A stretch of DNA of 5,918 nt. Origin: Bacteroidota bacterium. GTDB lineage: Bacteria > Bacteroidota > Bacteroidia > Cytophagales > Cyclobacteriaceae. Positions within the stretch are counted from its first letter, which is position 1; each line of letters opens with the position of its first letter. Below, piece after piece: positions 1 through 5,918 of the stretch. The notes below the pieces were generated by a model that did no database searches, was not told the DNA's origin, and saw only the letters and a list, made by a program, of their open reading frames with translations. Position numbers and translations under genes: made by a program. The stretch spans positions 1 to 5,918 of the forward strand of contig JAEZDW010000394.1 of assembly GCA_023417955.1 (NCBI GenBank). The letters run 5' to 3'.

Positions 1-277
1 TCATACCCCTCTACCGGGCACACGTGGTGGGCACCTTGTTTTTTGTCGGGAAAGCGACTACGCCCCCAAATTCATTTGGCTTCGATTCCTGAACTGCTAT
101 CTGCAGAAAAAGCTTTCCAACGAAAGAAAACAGGCGTCGGGGCCAAACCTATTTTAACCCTGCGGCTACAGGCACAATTTTTTCCTGAGTGTCCTTTCAG
201 ATTCTTCACGCAATTGCCGAAGCGTTCAGCATAATTGGCTGTGAAGGACAAAGACAAAGTAGCCAAAGTATAACAAT
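1..277. other. Leading region with no supportable gene
   Basis: I find no convincing coding sequence here. Open frames on both strands are only about 63-64 codons, begin in arbitrary places and show no domain, signal peptide or composition typical of a real gene. No TAnnTTTG promoter element, tRNA or strong terminator hairpin was recognised. The minus-strand frame at 72-266 ends in a peptide (AFSADSSSGIEAK) that seems vaguely familiar from tiny predicted proteins in Bacteroidota genomes. I treat that only as a hint that this could be a dispersed non-coding element. The promoter of the following gene presumably lies in this stretch but is not recognisable. Confidence 0.5.
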
Positions 278-796
278 ATGGTCAGGAAAAATGTTGAGGT
301 AAATAGTGCACCCGACAAAGTGCTCTATACGGATGGCAGGGAGGTGACGGTTACTGATTCAACACTACAGGTAAGAAATAATGCGTATAGGTTGAACGGC
401 GTTACCCGATGCGGAATGCAGGTGCTCGCGCCCCGTCGCGCTCCTGGTATCATCCTGTTGATCGCAGGTCTTGCTTTACTTACAGCAGGTATGCTACAGG
501 CGTTACCATCGGGGATTATTAACAATCTTGAAATCGGTGCGCGTACATATGGTACAAATACAGTAGCCGCCTGGGCTGGTGTAGCCCTTTCGTTACTGGG
601 AATACTCGTAATAGGGATTGTTCGTGAACGATATGCGGTTCGAATAGCAACAGCTGAAGGTGAAAAGGACGCTGTTGTAAGTGACCACAAAGAATATGTC
701 CATCAGATCGTCGACGCAATCAATCAGGCAATCTCCTATGTACGAACAAGTCCCGCGTCAAAGTACTTTAGTGCAAGAACAAGTACGGTGCGGTAA
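278..796 (+). CDS. Small two-helix membrane protein, DUF6232-like
   Basis: This is a complete 172-residue protein of unknown function. Seen in the sequence: a soluble N-terminal part (residues 1-52) with the pattern 'lYTDGREVTVTDSTLQVRNNAYRLNGVT'; two hydrophobic helices at about 56-76 and 95-116, joined by a short polar loop; and a C-terminal soluble part in which 'YAVRIATAEGEKDAVVSDHKEYVHQIVDAINQAI' (about 119-152) closes the domain. This order of a beta-rich strand segment, a helical hairpin and then 'dkeyi..iv.Ain.Ai' matches my memory of the DUF6232 family, whose role is unknown. The charge pattern (Arg53/Arg54 before helix 1, RER after helix 2) suggests both ends are cytoplasmic. The ATG at 278 is the only sensible start, with an A-rich leader and no Shine-Dalgarno, as is usual in Bacteroidota. 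The gene stands alone and is closed by its own terminator. Confidence 0.8.
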   Translation: MVRKNVEVNSAPDKVLYTDGREVTVTDSTLQVRNNAYRLNGVTRCGMQVLAPRRAPGIILLIAGLALLTAGMLQALPSGIINNLEIGARTYGTNTVAAWAGVALSLLGILVIGIVRERYAVRIATAEGEKDAVVSDHKEYVHQIVDAINQAISYVRTSPASKYFSARTSTVR

Positions 797-818
797 ACAA
801 ACACATACTAAACCAAAC

Positions 819-849
819 AAAAGCCCGGTCTGAAAAAGCCGGGCTTTTT
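819..849 (+). terminator. Intrinsic terminator of the DUF6232-like gene
   Basis: A perfect 10-bp stem, AAAAGCCCGG (819-828) paired with CCGGGCTTTT (839-848), encloses a 10-nt loop and runs into a T-rich tract. It begins 22 bp after the stop codon of the 278-796 gene. The A-tract on the left arm means it could also work on the opposite strand, but the minus-strand gene has its own terminator first. Confidence 0.92.
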
Positions 850-877
850 ATTTTGAAAATCTGTGGCACCCGCCAAT

Positions 878-907
878 AAAAAGAAAGCGCCCGTAAGAGC
901 GCCTTCT
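878..907 (-). terminator. Intrinsic terminator of the BON-domain gene
   Basis: Read on the minus strand, AGAAGGCGC (907-899) pairs with GCGCTTTCT (890-882) over 9 bp. One of these is a G-U wobble, which makes the hairpin better on this strand than on the plus strand. The loop is 8 nt. A run of five T residues overlaps the end of the stem (882-878). It starts about 22 bp past the stop codon of the minus-strand gene and faces the plus-strand terminator at 819-849. Confidence 0.85.
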
Positions 908-929
908 GTTTTCTCATAGCGTTTAGTTA

Positions 930-2084
930 CTATTTGTTTTCATTCACGGCAGTTCGCGACCGCGTTGCACTGGTAGTAGCGCCTACTCCGGTCGTTCCGG
1001 CCGACGAACCCAGCGTTGAAGTTCCAGTCGTTGTGCGTTCACTCTGTGATCCCGAATAAAGGTTGCTTGAAACGCGCAGGCGGTTTTCAACGTGGTTAAC
1101 ACCTGATACCGATTCCGCTATATCTTCAGCCCTCCTCTTCGATGTACGCTCGTCAACGGTTCCGCTAAGCGTAACTTCGCCGTTTGACACAGTCACTTCA
1201 ATTTCTGAAGCGTCAACAAACCAGTCATCGCTGAGTCGATCGTTGATATCTTCGCGTATTCTGTCGTCGGACCGCTGATAGTTTTTCGGTCCTTTCCCGC
1301 GATACATGCGATCCATGCGGCGTCTGCGTTCAGCGTCTTCATCACCAAACCAGGACGAAATCTCGTCCGTAGTGCGGTCCCACCATCCGCGATCATCCTG
1401 ACGACCTCCGCGGTTGCTGTCTCTGCGACTGTCCCAGGATCCGCCATAGTTGCGATCCCTGTCGTAGGAGCTGCCATAACGCTCAGAGTATCCGCGGTCA
1501 CTGCTGCCGTAGCCGGATCCATATGAATCTCCAAGGCCGCTGCCATAGCCGCCGCTGCTGTAGCCGGAGCTTCCGTAACTGCTGCCATATCCGCTTCCCA
1601 TGTTACGGCCGTAGCTGCTGCCACCGTAGCCACCAGTCCACTGGTTGCCACCGTAGCCACTGCCTCCGCCATAGTTCTGGTAACCACCGGGTGAATAGCT
1701 TTGACGCTCGCGATCATAACGTGATCTGAAATCACCGGATTCTCCAAAACCAAAACCTCCGCCTATTCCACTGCGTTGTGAGCCGCGATATCGATCGCTT
1801 CCATAATTGGAAGAGCCGCCATAACTGCCACTTCCATAGTTACGGTTGTAATCGGAATCCCGATCCCGGGAGTCATTGTAACGCTCGCGATCGTAGCGGC
1901 TTTCGCCATATGTACTTCCTTGTCCGTAGTCCTGACGGGAACGTCCCCAGTCATTTCCATGACCGCCTTCATAGCGGCCGCGAAATGAACCGCGTTCATC
2001 TTCGTACTCGGAACGATTCTGATCATTGTCCCAATCCTGATTTGAAGAGCGGTAACTACCCCAATTGCGATTATTGTCTGCCAT
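930..2084 (-). CDS. BON-domain protein with long disordered Gly/Ser/Tyr/Arg-rich N-terminus
   Basis: This protein has 384 residues. Residues 1-240 are low complexity: first a charged Arg/Asp/Asn/Tyr part, then (about 82-216) repeated GYGSS/SYGSG-like units, then a Trp-containing link. A conserved-looking block SWFGDEDAERRRRMD (244-258) and 'RGKGPKNYQRSDDRIREDINDRL' lead into a BON domain (about 271-339) with 'EIEVTVSNGEVTLSGTV', 'RRAEDIAESVSGVNHVENRLRV'. The tail (340-384) is Ser/Thr/Gly-rich. BON domains are known from OsmY and related stress or envelope proteins and are thought to bind membranes or phospholipids. This one has no signal peptide and no cysteine, so a cytoplasmic location is inferred. 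The start is set at ATG 2084 (MADNNRNW). The frame stays open upstream to 2489, but that extension would overlap the deacetylase gene antisense and is Cys-rich and unlike the rest. The leader is A/T-rich with no Shine-Dalgarno. A stress-related role is plausible but unproven. Confidence 0.88.
   Translation of the reverse strand: MADNNRNWGSYRSSNQDWDNDQNRSEYEDERGSFRGRYEGGHGNDWGRSRQDYGQGSTYGESRYDRERYNDSRDRDSDYNRNYGSGSYGGSSNYGSDRYRGSQRSGIGGGFGFGESGDFRSRYDRERQSYSPGGYQNYGGGSGYGGNQWTGGYGGSSYGRNMGSGYGSSYGSSGYSSGGYGSGLGDSYGSGYGSSDRGYSERYGSSYDRDRNYGGSWDSRRDSNRGGRQDDRGWWDRTTDEISSWFGDEDAERRRRMDRMYRGKGPKNYQRSDDRIREDINDRLSDDWFVDASEIEVTVSNGEVTLSGTVDERTSKRRAEDIAESVSGVNHVENRLRVSSNLYSGSQSERTTTGTSTLGSSAGTTGVGATTSATRSRTAVNENK
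1068..1274 (-). other. BON domain segment
   Basis: This is the part of the 930-2084 gene that encodes the only folded domain I recognise in that protein (residues about 271-339). It shows the alpha-beta-beta-alpha-beta pattern of BON domains: a helix 'DDRIREDINDRLSDD', a strand with 'EIEVTVSNGEVTLSGTV' holding the characteristic Gly residues, a helix 'SKRRAEDIAESVSGV', and a final strand 'VNHVENRLRV'. One copy only is present, whereas OsmY carries two. Confidence 0.85.
1437..1847 (-). repeat. Degenerate in-frame repeats encoding Gly/Ser/Tyr-rich disordered region
   Basis: The plus strand here shows many imperfect copies of words such as CCGTAGC, GCCATAG and GCTGCCATA. They are short degenerate units that encode YGS, GYGSS and SYGG on the minus strand (residues about 80-216 of the BON protein). 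The units vary in length and spacing, so this is low-complexity coding sequence rather than a CRISPR or a regular tandem array. The same bias keeps other frames open and creates false long reading frames in this interval. Confidence 0.8.
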
Positions 2085-2126
2085 AAAAAAAGGGTTTTTA
2101 GTTTTCGAATTTTTCTTTTCATAAGG

Positions 2127-2155
2127 CGAAAATGTGGTGCCTGTTGGCATTTTCG
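2127..2155. promoter_or_regulatory. Inverted repeats in the divergent intergenic region (candidate operator)
   Basis: An 8-bp perfect inverted repeat, CGAAAATG (2127-2134) and CATTTTCG (2148-2155), is separated by 13 bp. The half-site centres are 21 bp apart, or two helical turns. Inside it lies a second dyad, TGCC-N4-GGCA (2138-2149), which shares two bases with the right arm. The element covers the proposed -33 region of the rightward promoter and lies 43-71 bp upstream of the BON gene start. It could be bound by a dimeric regulator acting on both genes, or could be a chance dyad. No regulator gene is in the window. Confidence 0.4.
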
Positions 2156-2171
2156 TGCATGCATACGTTTG
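2144..2171 (+). promoter_or_regulatory. Candidate Bacteroidota promoter for the deacetylase gene
   Basis: The -33 element TTG (2144-2146) is followed after 17 bp by TACGTTTG (2164-2171), a perfect match to the TAnnTTTG -7 consensus recognised by the Bacteroidota primary sigma factor. Transcription would start near 2178 and leave a leader of about 70 nt before the ATG at 2248. No similar element was found for the divergent BON gene. Confidence 0.55.
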
Positions 2172-2247
2172 TAGAAGATGATTCGCATCGGTACGCTTGG
2201 TCGTTGCCAGCGCATTTCGCATTTTTATCGTACTTACACGAAATGGT

Positions 2248-3159
2248 ATGACGCAAAACGTCCGGGCATTATTAATAGCGCTGCTGCTTCTTTTCTCTCT
2301 CATCTCGAATGCACAGGAGATTGCCATTACATTTGACGACGCACCCACGCATGACACACCCTTATTCTCGCATGCCGAACGCGCCGCCAAAATCAGAGAG
2401 CATCTCGCCCTGTATAAAGTCAGCTCTGCGTTCTTTGTAATTACCGGCAGCGTGACAGAACAAAATGCCCCGCAGTTACTTGCATACACGAAGGCAGGGC
2501 ATGTTCTCGCAAATCATTCGCATTCACACCTGTCTCCTTCGCGCATTTCAACGGCCGCATATATCCGCGATTTAAATAAAGCTGATTCCGTCATGCAGTC
2601 GCTTCCCGGTACCGAACCCTGGTATCGCTACCCTTTCCTCAATGAAGGCCCAACGCGGGAAAAACGTGACAGCATCCGTCAGGCACTTGACATGCTCGGA
2701 CTTTCAAACGGTTATGTGACTGTGGACAATTACGACTGGTACATCAACGGCGAACTTATAAGCGCAGTTCGCAGCGGGAAAAAGGTCGACTACGACCGGC
2801 TCAAAAAAATCTATCTTGAACACGTCATTAACAGCATCCTTTTCTACGACTCCATTGGCGTTGTCGTACTCGGTCGTTCTCCGCGGCATGTATTGTTATT
2901 GCATGAAAATGATCTTGCTGCACTTTATCTCGGAGATTTGTTAAAGACACTTCGTGATAAAGGGTGGTCGTTTGTTTCGCCGGGTAATGCTTATCAGGAC
3001 GAAATTGCCGGCGTAATACCAGATGTATTGTTTAACGGGCAAGGCCGCATTGGGGCAATTGCCTATTCAAAAGGCATTCCTGCGCGGCAACTCGTACAGG
3101 TATCGGAGGATGAGGAGTATTTGAAAAAGTTGCTCGCTGATGCGCGCGTCTTTAATTGA
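2248..3159 (+). CDS. Secreted polysaccharide deacetylase (NodB homology, CE4-like)
   Basis: A 303-residue protein that probably removes N-acetyl (or O-acetyl) groups from an envelope or external polysaccharide in a metal-dependent reaction. Seen: a signal peptide (MTQNVRALLIALLLLFSLISNA, cleavage near residue 22-23) followed at once by motif 1 ITFDDAP (Asp30, Asp31); motif 2 NHSHSH, in which His90 and His94 complete the usual Asp-His-His metal site; motif 3 RYPF (127-130); motif 4 VDNYDW (159-164); and motif 5 LLLHEND (His219). All five NodB motifs are therefore present and the enzyme should be active. The ATG at 2248 is chosen because it places the signal peptide at the N-terminus; an in-frame start at 2197 would add 17 residues ahead of it. 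The true substrate (peptidoglycan, chitin-like or other glycan) cannot be read from the sequence. The gene diverges from the BON gene. Confidence 0.9.
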   Translation: MTQNVRALLIALLLLFSLISNAQEIAITFDDAPTHDTPLFSHAERAAKIREHLALYKVSSAFFVITGSVTEQNAPQLLAYTKAGHVLANHSHSHLSPSRISTAAYIRDLNKADSVMQSLPGTEPWYRYPFLNEGPTREKRDSIRQALDMLGLSNGYVTVDNYDWYINGELISAVRSGKKVDYDRLKKIYLEHVINSILFYDSIGVVVLGRSPRHVLLLHENDLAALYLGDLLKTLRDKGWSFVSPGNAYQDEIAGVIPDVLFNGQGRIGAIAYSKGIPARQLVQVSEDEEYLKKLLADARVFN

Positions 3160-3188
3160 CGATTAGACCAGGCTGCAACAGTTTTGTG

Positions 3189-3217
3189 TTGAAGTTGATA
3201 ATACCCTGGTATCTTTG
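3189..3217 (+). promoter_or_regulatory. Candidate Bacteroidota promoter for the metalloprotease
   Basis: TTG (3189-3191), an 18-bp spacer and TATCTTTG (3210-3217) match the -33/TAnnTTTG consensus. Transcription would start near 3224 and give a leader of about 135 nt that contains both the GC hairpin and the terminator-like hairpin. Confidence 0.5.
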
Positions 3218-3277
3218 ACGTTATCACCCGGGTAAGGTCCTCCCGGATGTTTCTCTGAATGCATCACCCATTTTAAA

Positions 3278-3285
3278 TAAGTTTG
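3278..3285 (+). promoter_or_regulatory. Second candidate -7 element upstream of the metalloprotease
   Basis: TAAGTTTG is also a perfect TAnnTTTG match, but no TTG lies 17-23 bp upstream; the closest is CTG (3255-3257, spacing 20). If used, the transcript would begin near 3291, almost exactly at the hairpin at 3296. Confidence 0.3.
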
Positions 3286-3295
3286 TCTAATCAGT

Positions 3296-3322
3296 TTTCA
3301 GATGACCATCTGAAATTTTTTT
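3296..3322 (+). terminator. Terminator-like hairpin just upstream of the metalloprotease
   Basis: TTTCAGAT (3296-3303), a 4-nt loop and ATCTGAAA (3308-3315) form a perfect 8-bp stem followed by seven T residues (3316-3322). The stem is A/T-rich, so it is weaker than the terminator at 819-849. It could end the deacetylase transcript, which has no other terminator. It sits 36 bp before the protease ATG and downstream of the best promoter candidate, so it may also act as an attenuator or leader structure. Confidence 0.65.
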
Positions 3323-3358
3323 ATTCTCATTTTGTTGAACAATAAAAGCAGCCCAGGC

Positions 3359-5890
3359 ATGCAGGAAAAAGTTCTTATCGTATTCTTTCTGTTGTTCAGT
3401 TTTCTCGTCAGCGCTCAGGAACCCACGACTGCAAACCCCGAACGGCAGGATTCTGTCGAGCATCCGGTCAAGCATCTTCCAATAGCGCCGGTTGCAAATC
3501 CACTGATGCGTGAAGATCCTAACGACACTACAAAGAAGGAAACGCCGGTCTCCGTTCCCGTAGCCAACTCTACTTCTTCACCGAAAAGCTACTCGTCAAT
3601 TATTCGGTCTAACGCGATTACGCGAAAGGGATTTCTTACCGTACACAAGGTTGAAGACAGCTACTACTTTGAACTTCCCGACAGCATACTGGGAAGAGAT
3701 CTTTTGATCGTAAGCAGGATCGCTCAAGGTGCAGCAGGTGTTCGTTCCGGCTACTCGGGGTATGCCGGTGATCAGATCGGCCATACCATCGTACGGTTCG
3801 AAAAAGGACCCGGCAACAAGATTTTTTTACGGCGGATCACCTACGAAGAAAATCCTGGTGATACCACGAACTCAATGTACCATGCGGTAGTGCGTTCAAA
3901 TCTTCAGCCGCTGGTAGCCGCATTTGGCATCAGCGCCTTTGCACCGGGCACCAAAGCAAGTCTCCTGGATGTCACCGACTACATCAACGGCGATAATGAC
4001 ATCCTCTTTTTCAGTGCTGCTTCGCGTCGTTCCATGAAAGTGGGTCCGATACAAAACAACATGAGTTACATCAAGGACATCAATGCCTATCCGATGAACA
4101 TCGAAGTGCGGACCATTAAAACCTATGTAGAAACAACGTCGCGCGAAAACTTTACGGTTGAACTCAACTCATCGATTGTTCTCCTTCCCAAAAAGCCGAT
4201 GCAAAAGCGCTATGCTGACAAACGTATCGGCTACTTCACAGAACGCTACACCGACTATGACGCGAACCCTCAGGGCGTAAAGGTGATTAGCTACATTAAA
4301 CGCTGGCGCCTGGAACCAAAACCAGAAGACGTAGAACAATACATGAACGGGGAACTTGTTGAGCCGCGCAAGCCGATTACCTTCTACATCGATCCGGCTA
4401 CACCGAAGAAGTGGGTGCCATATCTGATCAAAGGCGTTGAAGACTGGCAGGTCGCATTTGAAAAAGCTGGGTTTAAGAACGCGATAATCGCGCGTGAGGC
4501 GCCGACAGAAAAAGAGAACCCACACTGGAGTCTCGAAGATTCGCGTCACTCTGCAATTGTTTACAAGCCCTCACCTATTTCCAACGCGTCGGGACCGATA
4601 ATCGCCGACCCGAGAAGCGGCGAAATTCTGGAAAGTCACATCAACTGGTATCACAATCTGATGTCTATTCTGCGGCAGTGGTATATGATCCAGTGTGGCC
4701 CGAATGATTTACGCGGGCAGCGCATGCGCTTCGATGACGAGCTGATGGGAGAACTCATTCGCGCCGTCGCGAGTCACGAAATCGGTCACTCACTTGGGTT
4801 GACACACAACTTCGGTTCGAGTTCCAGCGTTCCCGTTGAAAAACTTCGCGATCGTGAATGGCTTCGCGAAAACGGCCATACACCATCAATCATGGACTAC
4901 TCGCGCTTCAATTATGTTGCGCAGCCCGAAGACTCGGTTGATGTACGCGATCTCATTTCACGTATCGGAGACTATGACCTGTGGGCGATTGAGTACGGGT
5001 ACCGTTGGTTCCCCGAACTAAAATCGCCGGACGCGGAAATTCCAGTGCTCAATGAATGGATTATTTCCAATTCAATCAACGAACGTCTTCGGTTTGGTTC
5101 TGAATTCGCGTCCATGGATCCGCGGGCACAAACTGAAGACCTTGGTGATAATGCAATGAAGGCCGGCGAATATGGAATTAAGAACCTCCAACGCGTGGTG
5201 CCACATCTCATTGATTGGACCTACGTGCCGCATGAAGGATACTCGAATCTGGCAAAGATGTACAAGGGCGTTCAATCGCAGTATCACAATTACCTCCGTC
5301 ACTCGCTTACATACATCGGCGGACGATATGAAACCAACAAGTCTGCAGAGCAGGAAGGGGCGATTTATGAAGCTGTACCCGTCCAACTCCAGCTCGAGGC
5401 TCTTGATTTTATCACACGCCACGCCCTCAGTACCCCAAGGTGGCTGCTGGATTCTGTCATCCTGACGAGAACCGGAATCGCGCCTACCGATATAATGCGT
5501 TCAACGCAGGAAATGGTTCTCAACGACCTTCTCGGAAGCAAGAAACTCACGCGTCTCACCGAAAACGAAGCCATATTCGGATCGAAAGCATATCGCATAA
5601 TTGATTACATCAATGACCTTGACGCAGCCATGTGGACTGAGCTGAAAACGTATGATACTATCGGTATTTTTCGCCGCAATCTGCAGCGCATGTATATCGA
5701 CAGGCTAATTGAGTTGAGAAATCCGGCGCGTCAAAGTGATCGTTTCCCTGATGTCGGGCCGATTGTTCAACACAAGCTTGCAGAAATTCGTGACCGCATC
5801 AAGCGCGCCCTGGCAAAGACACGTGATCCTATGACTGTTTATCACCTGCGTTTTATCTATGACCGGTTGAATACAGTCGTGCAGGATTAG
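3359..5890 (+). CDS. Secreted zinc-dependent metalloprotease (DUF5118-DUF5117-DUF4953)
   Basis: This is a complete 843-residue protein. Seen: a signal peptide MQEKVLIVFFLLFSFLVSA cut before QEP; a Pro/Thr/Asn-rich linker to about residue 75; a DUF5118-like segment with 'GFLTVHKVEDSYYFELPDSILGRD' (about 77-125); a DUF5117-like region to about 320; 'ITFYIDPATPKKWVPYL' at about 340; and the catalytic domain with HEIGHSLGLTH, giving zinc ligands His473, His477 and His483 and the catalytic Glu474. Downstream, SIMDYSRFNY holds the probable Met-turn (Met512). This HExxHxxGxxH plus Met-turn pattern is that of the metzincins. The remaining 330 residues are mainly helical. The family is common in Bacteroidota; substrates are largely unknown. 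The ATG at 3359 is preferred because it starts the signal peptide directly; a TTG at 3332 would add nine residues. No lipobox cysteine is seen, so the product is periplasmic or exported. No terminator fits in the 28 bp left after the stop. Confidence 0.92.
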   Translation: MQEKVLIVFFLLFSFLVSAQEPTTANPERQDSVEHPVKHLPIAPVANPLMREDPNDTTKKETPVSVPVANSTSSPKSYSSIIRSNAITRKGFLTVHKVEDSYYFELPDSILGRDLLIVSRIAQGAAGVRSGYSGYAGDQIGHTIVRFEKGPGNKIFLRRITYEENPGDTTNSMYHAVVRSNLQPLVAAFGISAFAPGTKASLLDVTDYINGDNDILFFSAASRRSMKVGPIQNNMSYIKDINAYPMNIEVRTIKTYVETTSRENFTVELNSSIVLLPKKPMQKRYADKRIGYFTERYTDYDANPQGVKVISYIKRWRLEPKPEDVEQYMNGELVEPRKPITFYIDPATPKKWVPYLIKGVEDWQVAFEKAGFKNAIIAREAPTEKENPHWSLEDSRHSAIVYKPSPISNASGPIIADPRSGEILESHINWYHNLMSILRQWYMIQCGPNDLRGQRMRFDDELMGELIRAVASHEIGHSLGLTHNFGSSSSVPVEKLRDREWLRENGHTPSIMDYSRFNYVAQPEDSVDVRDLISRIGDYDLWAIEYGYRWFPELKSPDAEIPVLNEWIISNSINERLRFGSEFASMDPRAQTEDLGDNAMKAGEYGIKNLQRVVPHLIDWTYVPHEGYSNLAKMYKGVQSQYHNYLRHSLTYIGGRYETNKSAEQEGAIYEAVPVQLQLEALDFITRHALSTPRWLLDSVILTRTGIAPTDIMRSTQEMVLNDLLGSKKLTRLTENEAIFGSKAYRIIDYINDLDAAMWTELKTYDTIGIFRRNLQRMYIDRLIELRNPARQSDRFPDVGPIVQHKLAEIRDRIKRALAKTRDPMTVYHLRFIYDRLNTVVQD

Positions 5891-5918
5891 CATCACACCA
5901 CACGGGGGTCTACCGGGT

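Larger units (their letters stand above)
3160..3358. other. Intergenic region between deacetylase and metalloprotease
   Basis: This 199-bp gap holds two TAnnTTTG elements, a small GC hairpin (CCGGG 3228-3232 with CCCGG 3242-3246), a weak hairpin CAACA/TGTTG (3176-3191) and a terminator-like hairpin at 3296-3322. No small gene was found. The density of signals suggests that the protease has its own regulated transcript rather than simple read-through from the deacetylase. Confidence 0.6.

Noticed and set aside
10..18. The 9-mer TCTACCGGG, found again at 5909-5917 near the other end of the window
   Set aside because: Nine bases with no extended homology, no inverted ends and no transposase or integrase gene; a chance match in nearly 6 kb is likely.
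43..234. 63-codon plus-strand open frame beginning with TTG
   Set aside because: It has a weak start, no promoter or domain, and its composition gives no support for coding.
1193..1753. Minus-strand 186-codon open frame rich in Ala, Val and Thr
   Set aside because: It is a frame shadow of the Gly/Ser/Tyr repeats in the BON gene; the repetitive composition keeps other frames free of stops.
1437..1847. Repetitive words that might suggest a CRISPR or tandem repeat array
   Set aside because: The units are short, irregular and stay in frame with a protein-coding sequence; there are no constant repeats with unique spacers.
1763..2215. Minus-strand 150-codon open frame
   Set aside because: It overlaps the real BON frame on the same strand, with Met/Ile/Thr/Ala-rich nonsense composition and no domain.
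2085..2489. N-terminal extension of the BON-domain reading frame by 135 residues
   Set aside because: It would run antisense through the signal peptide and first catalytic motif of the deacetylase, is Cys-rich and unlike the rest of the protein, and the ATG at 2084 begins a sensible product.
3167..3210. ACCAGG/CCTGGT inverted repeat just after the deacetylase stop
   Set aside because: The arms are only 6 bp with a 32-nt gap and no T-tract, so it is not a convincing terminator.
4169..4549. Minus-strand 126-codon open frame
   Set aside because: It is antisense to the metalloprotease and shows no recognisable motif; the sense frame has clear family features throughout.

Overview
The window looks like ordinary chromosomal DNA from a member of the Bacteroidota. 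Three things suggest this. The 843-residue zinc metalloprotease has the DUF5118/DUF5117/DUF4953 architecture that is mostly known from this phylum. The start codons have A/T-rich leaders with no clear Shine-Dalgarno sequence. Two of the intergenic regions carry perfect matches to the Bacteroidota -7 promoter element TAnnTTTG. I cannot name the genus; a Cytophagales or Chitinophagales type organism is a guess.

Layout. Bases 1-277 hold no gene I can support. A small two-helix membrane protein of the DUF6232 type (278-796, +) follows and ends in a strong intrinsic terminator. A second terminator faces it and serves the minus-strand gene at 930-2084. That gene encodes a BON-domain protein with a long Gly/Ser/Tyr/Arg/Asp-rich disordered N-terminal half. 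A 163-bp divergent intergenic region (2085-2247) holds a promoter for the rightward gene and two overlapping inverted repeats. Rightward from there come a secreted polysaccharide deacetylase (NodB fold, 2248-3159) and a secreted zinc-dependent metalloprotease (3359-5890). The 199-bp gap between these two has two candidate promoter elements and a terminator-like hairpin only 36 bp ahead of the protease start.

Function. The deacetylase and the metalloprotease both carry signal peptides, so both act in the envelope or outside it. The 199-bp gap with its own promoter and terminator signals argues against a simple operon. The BON protein has no signal peptide and is probably cytoplasmic. No mobile element, CRISPR array, RNA gene or defence system is visible. 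The points most worth a second look are the low-complexity/BON fusion, the dyads between the divergent genes, and the hairpin-bearing leader of the protease.
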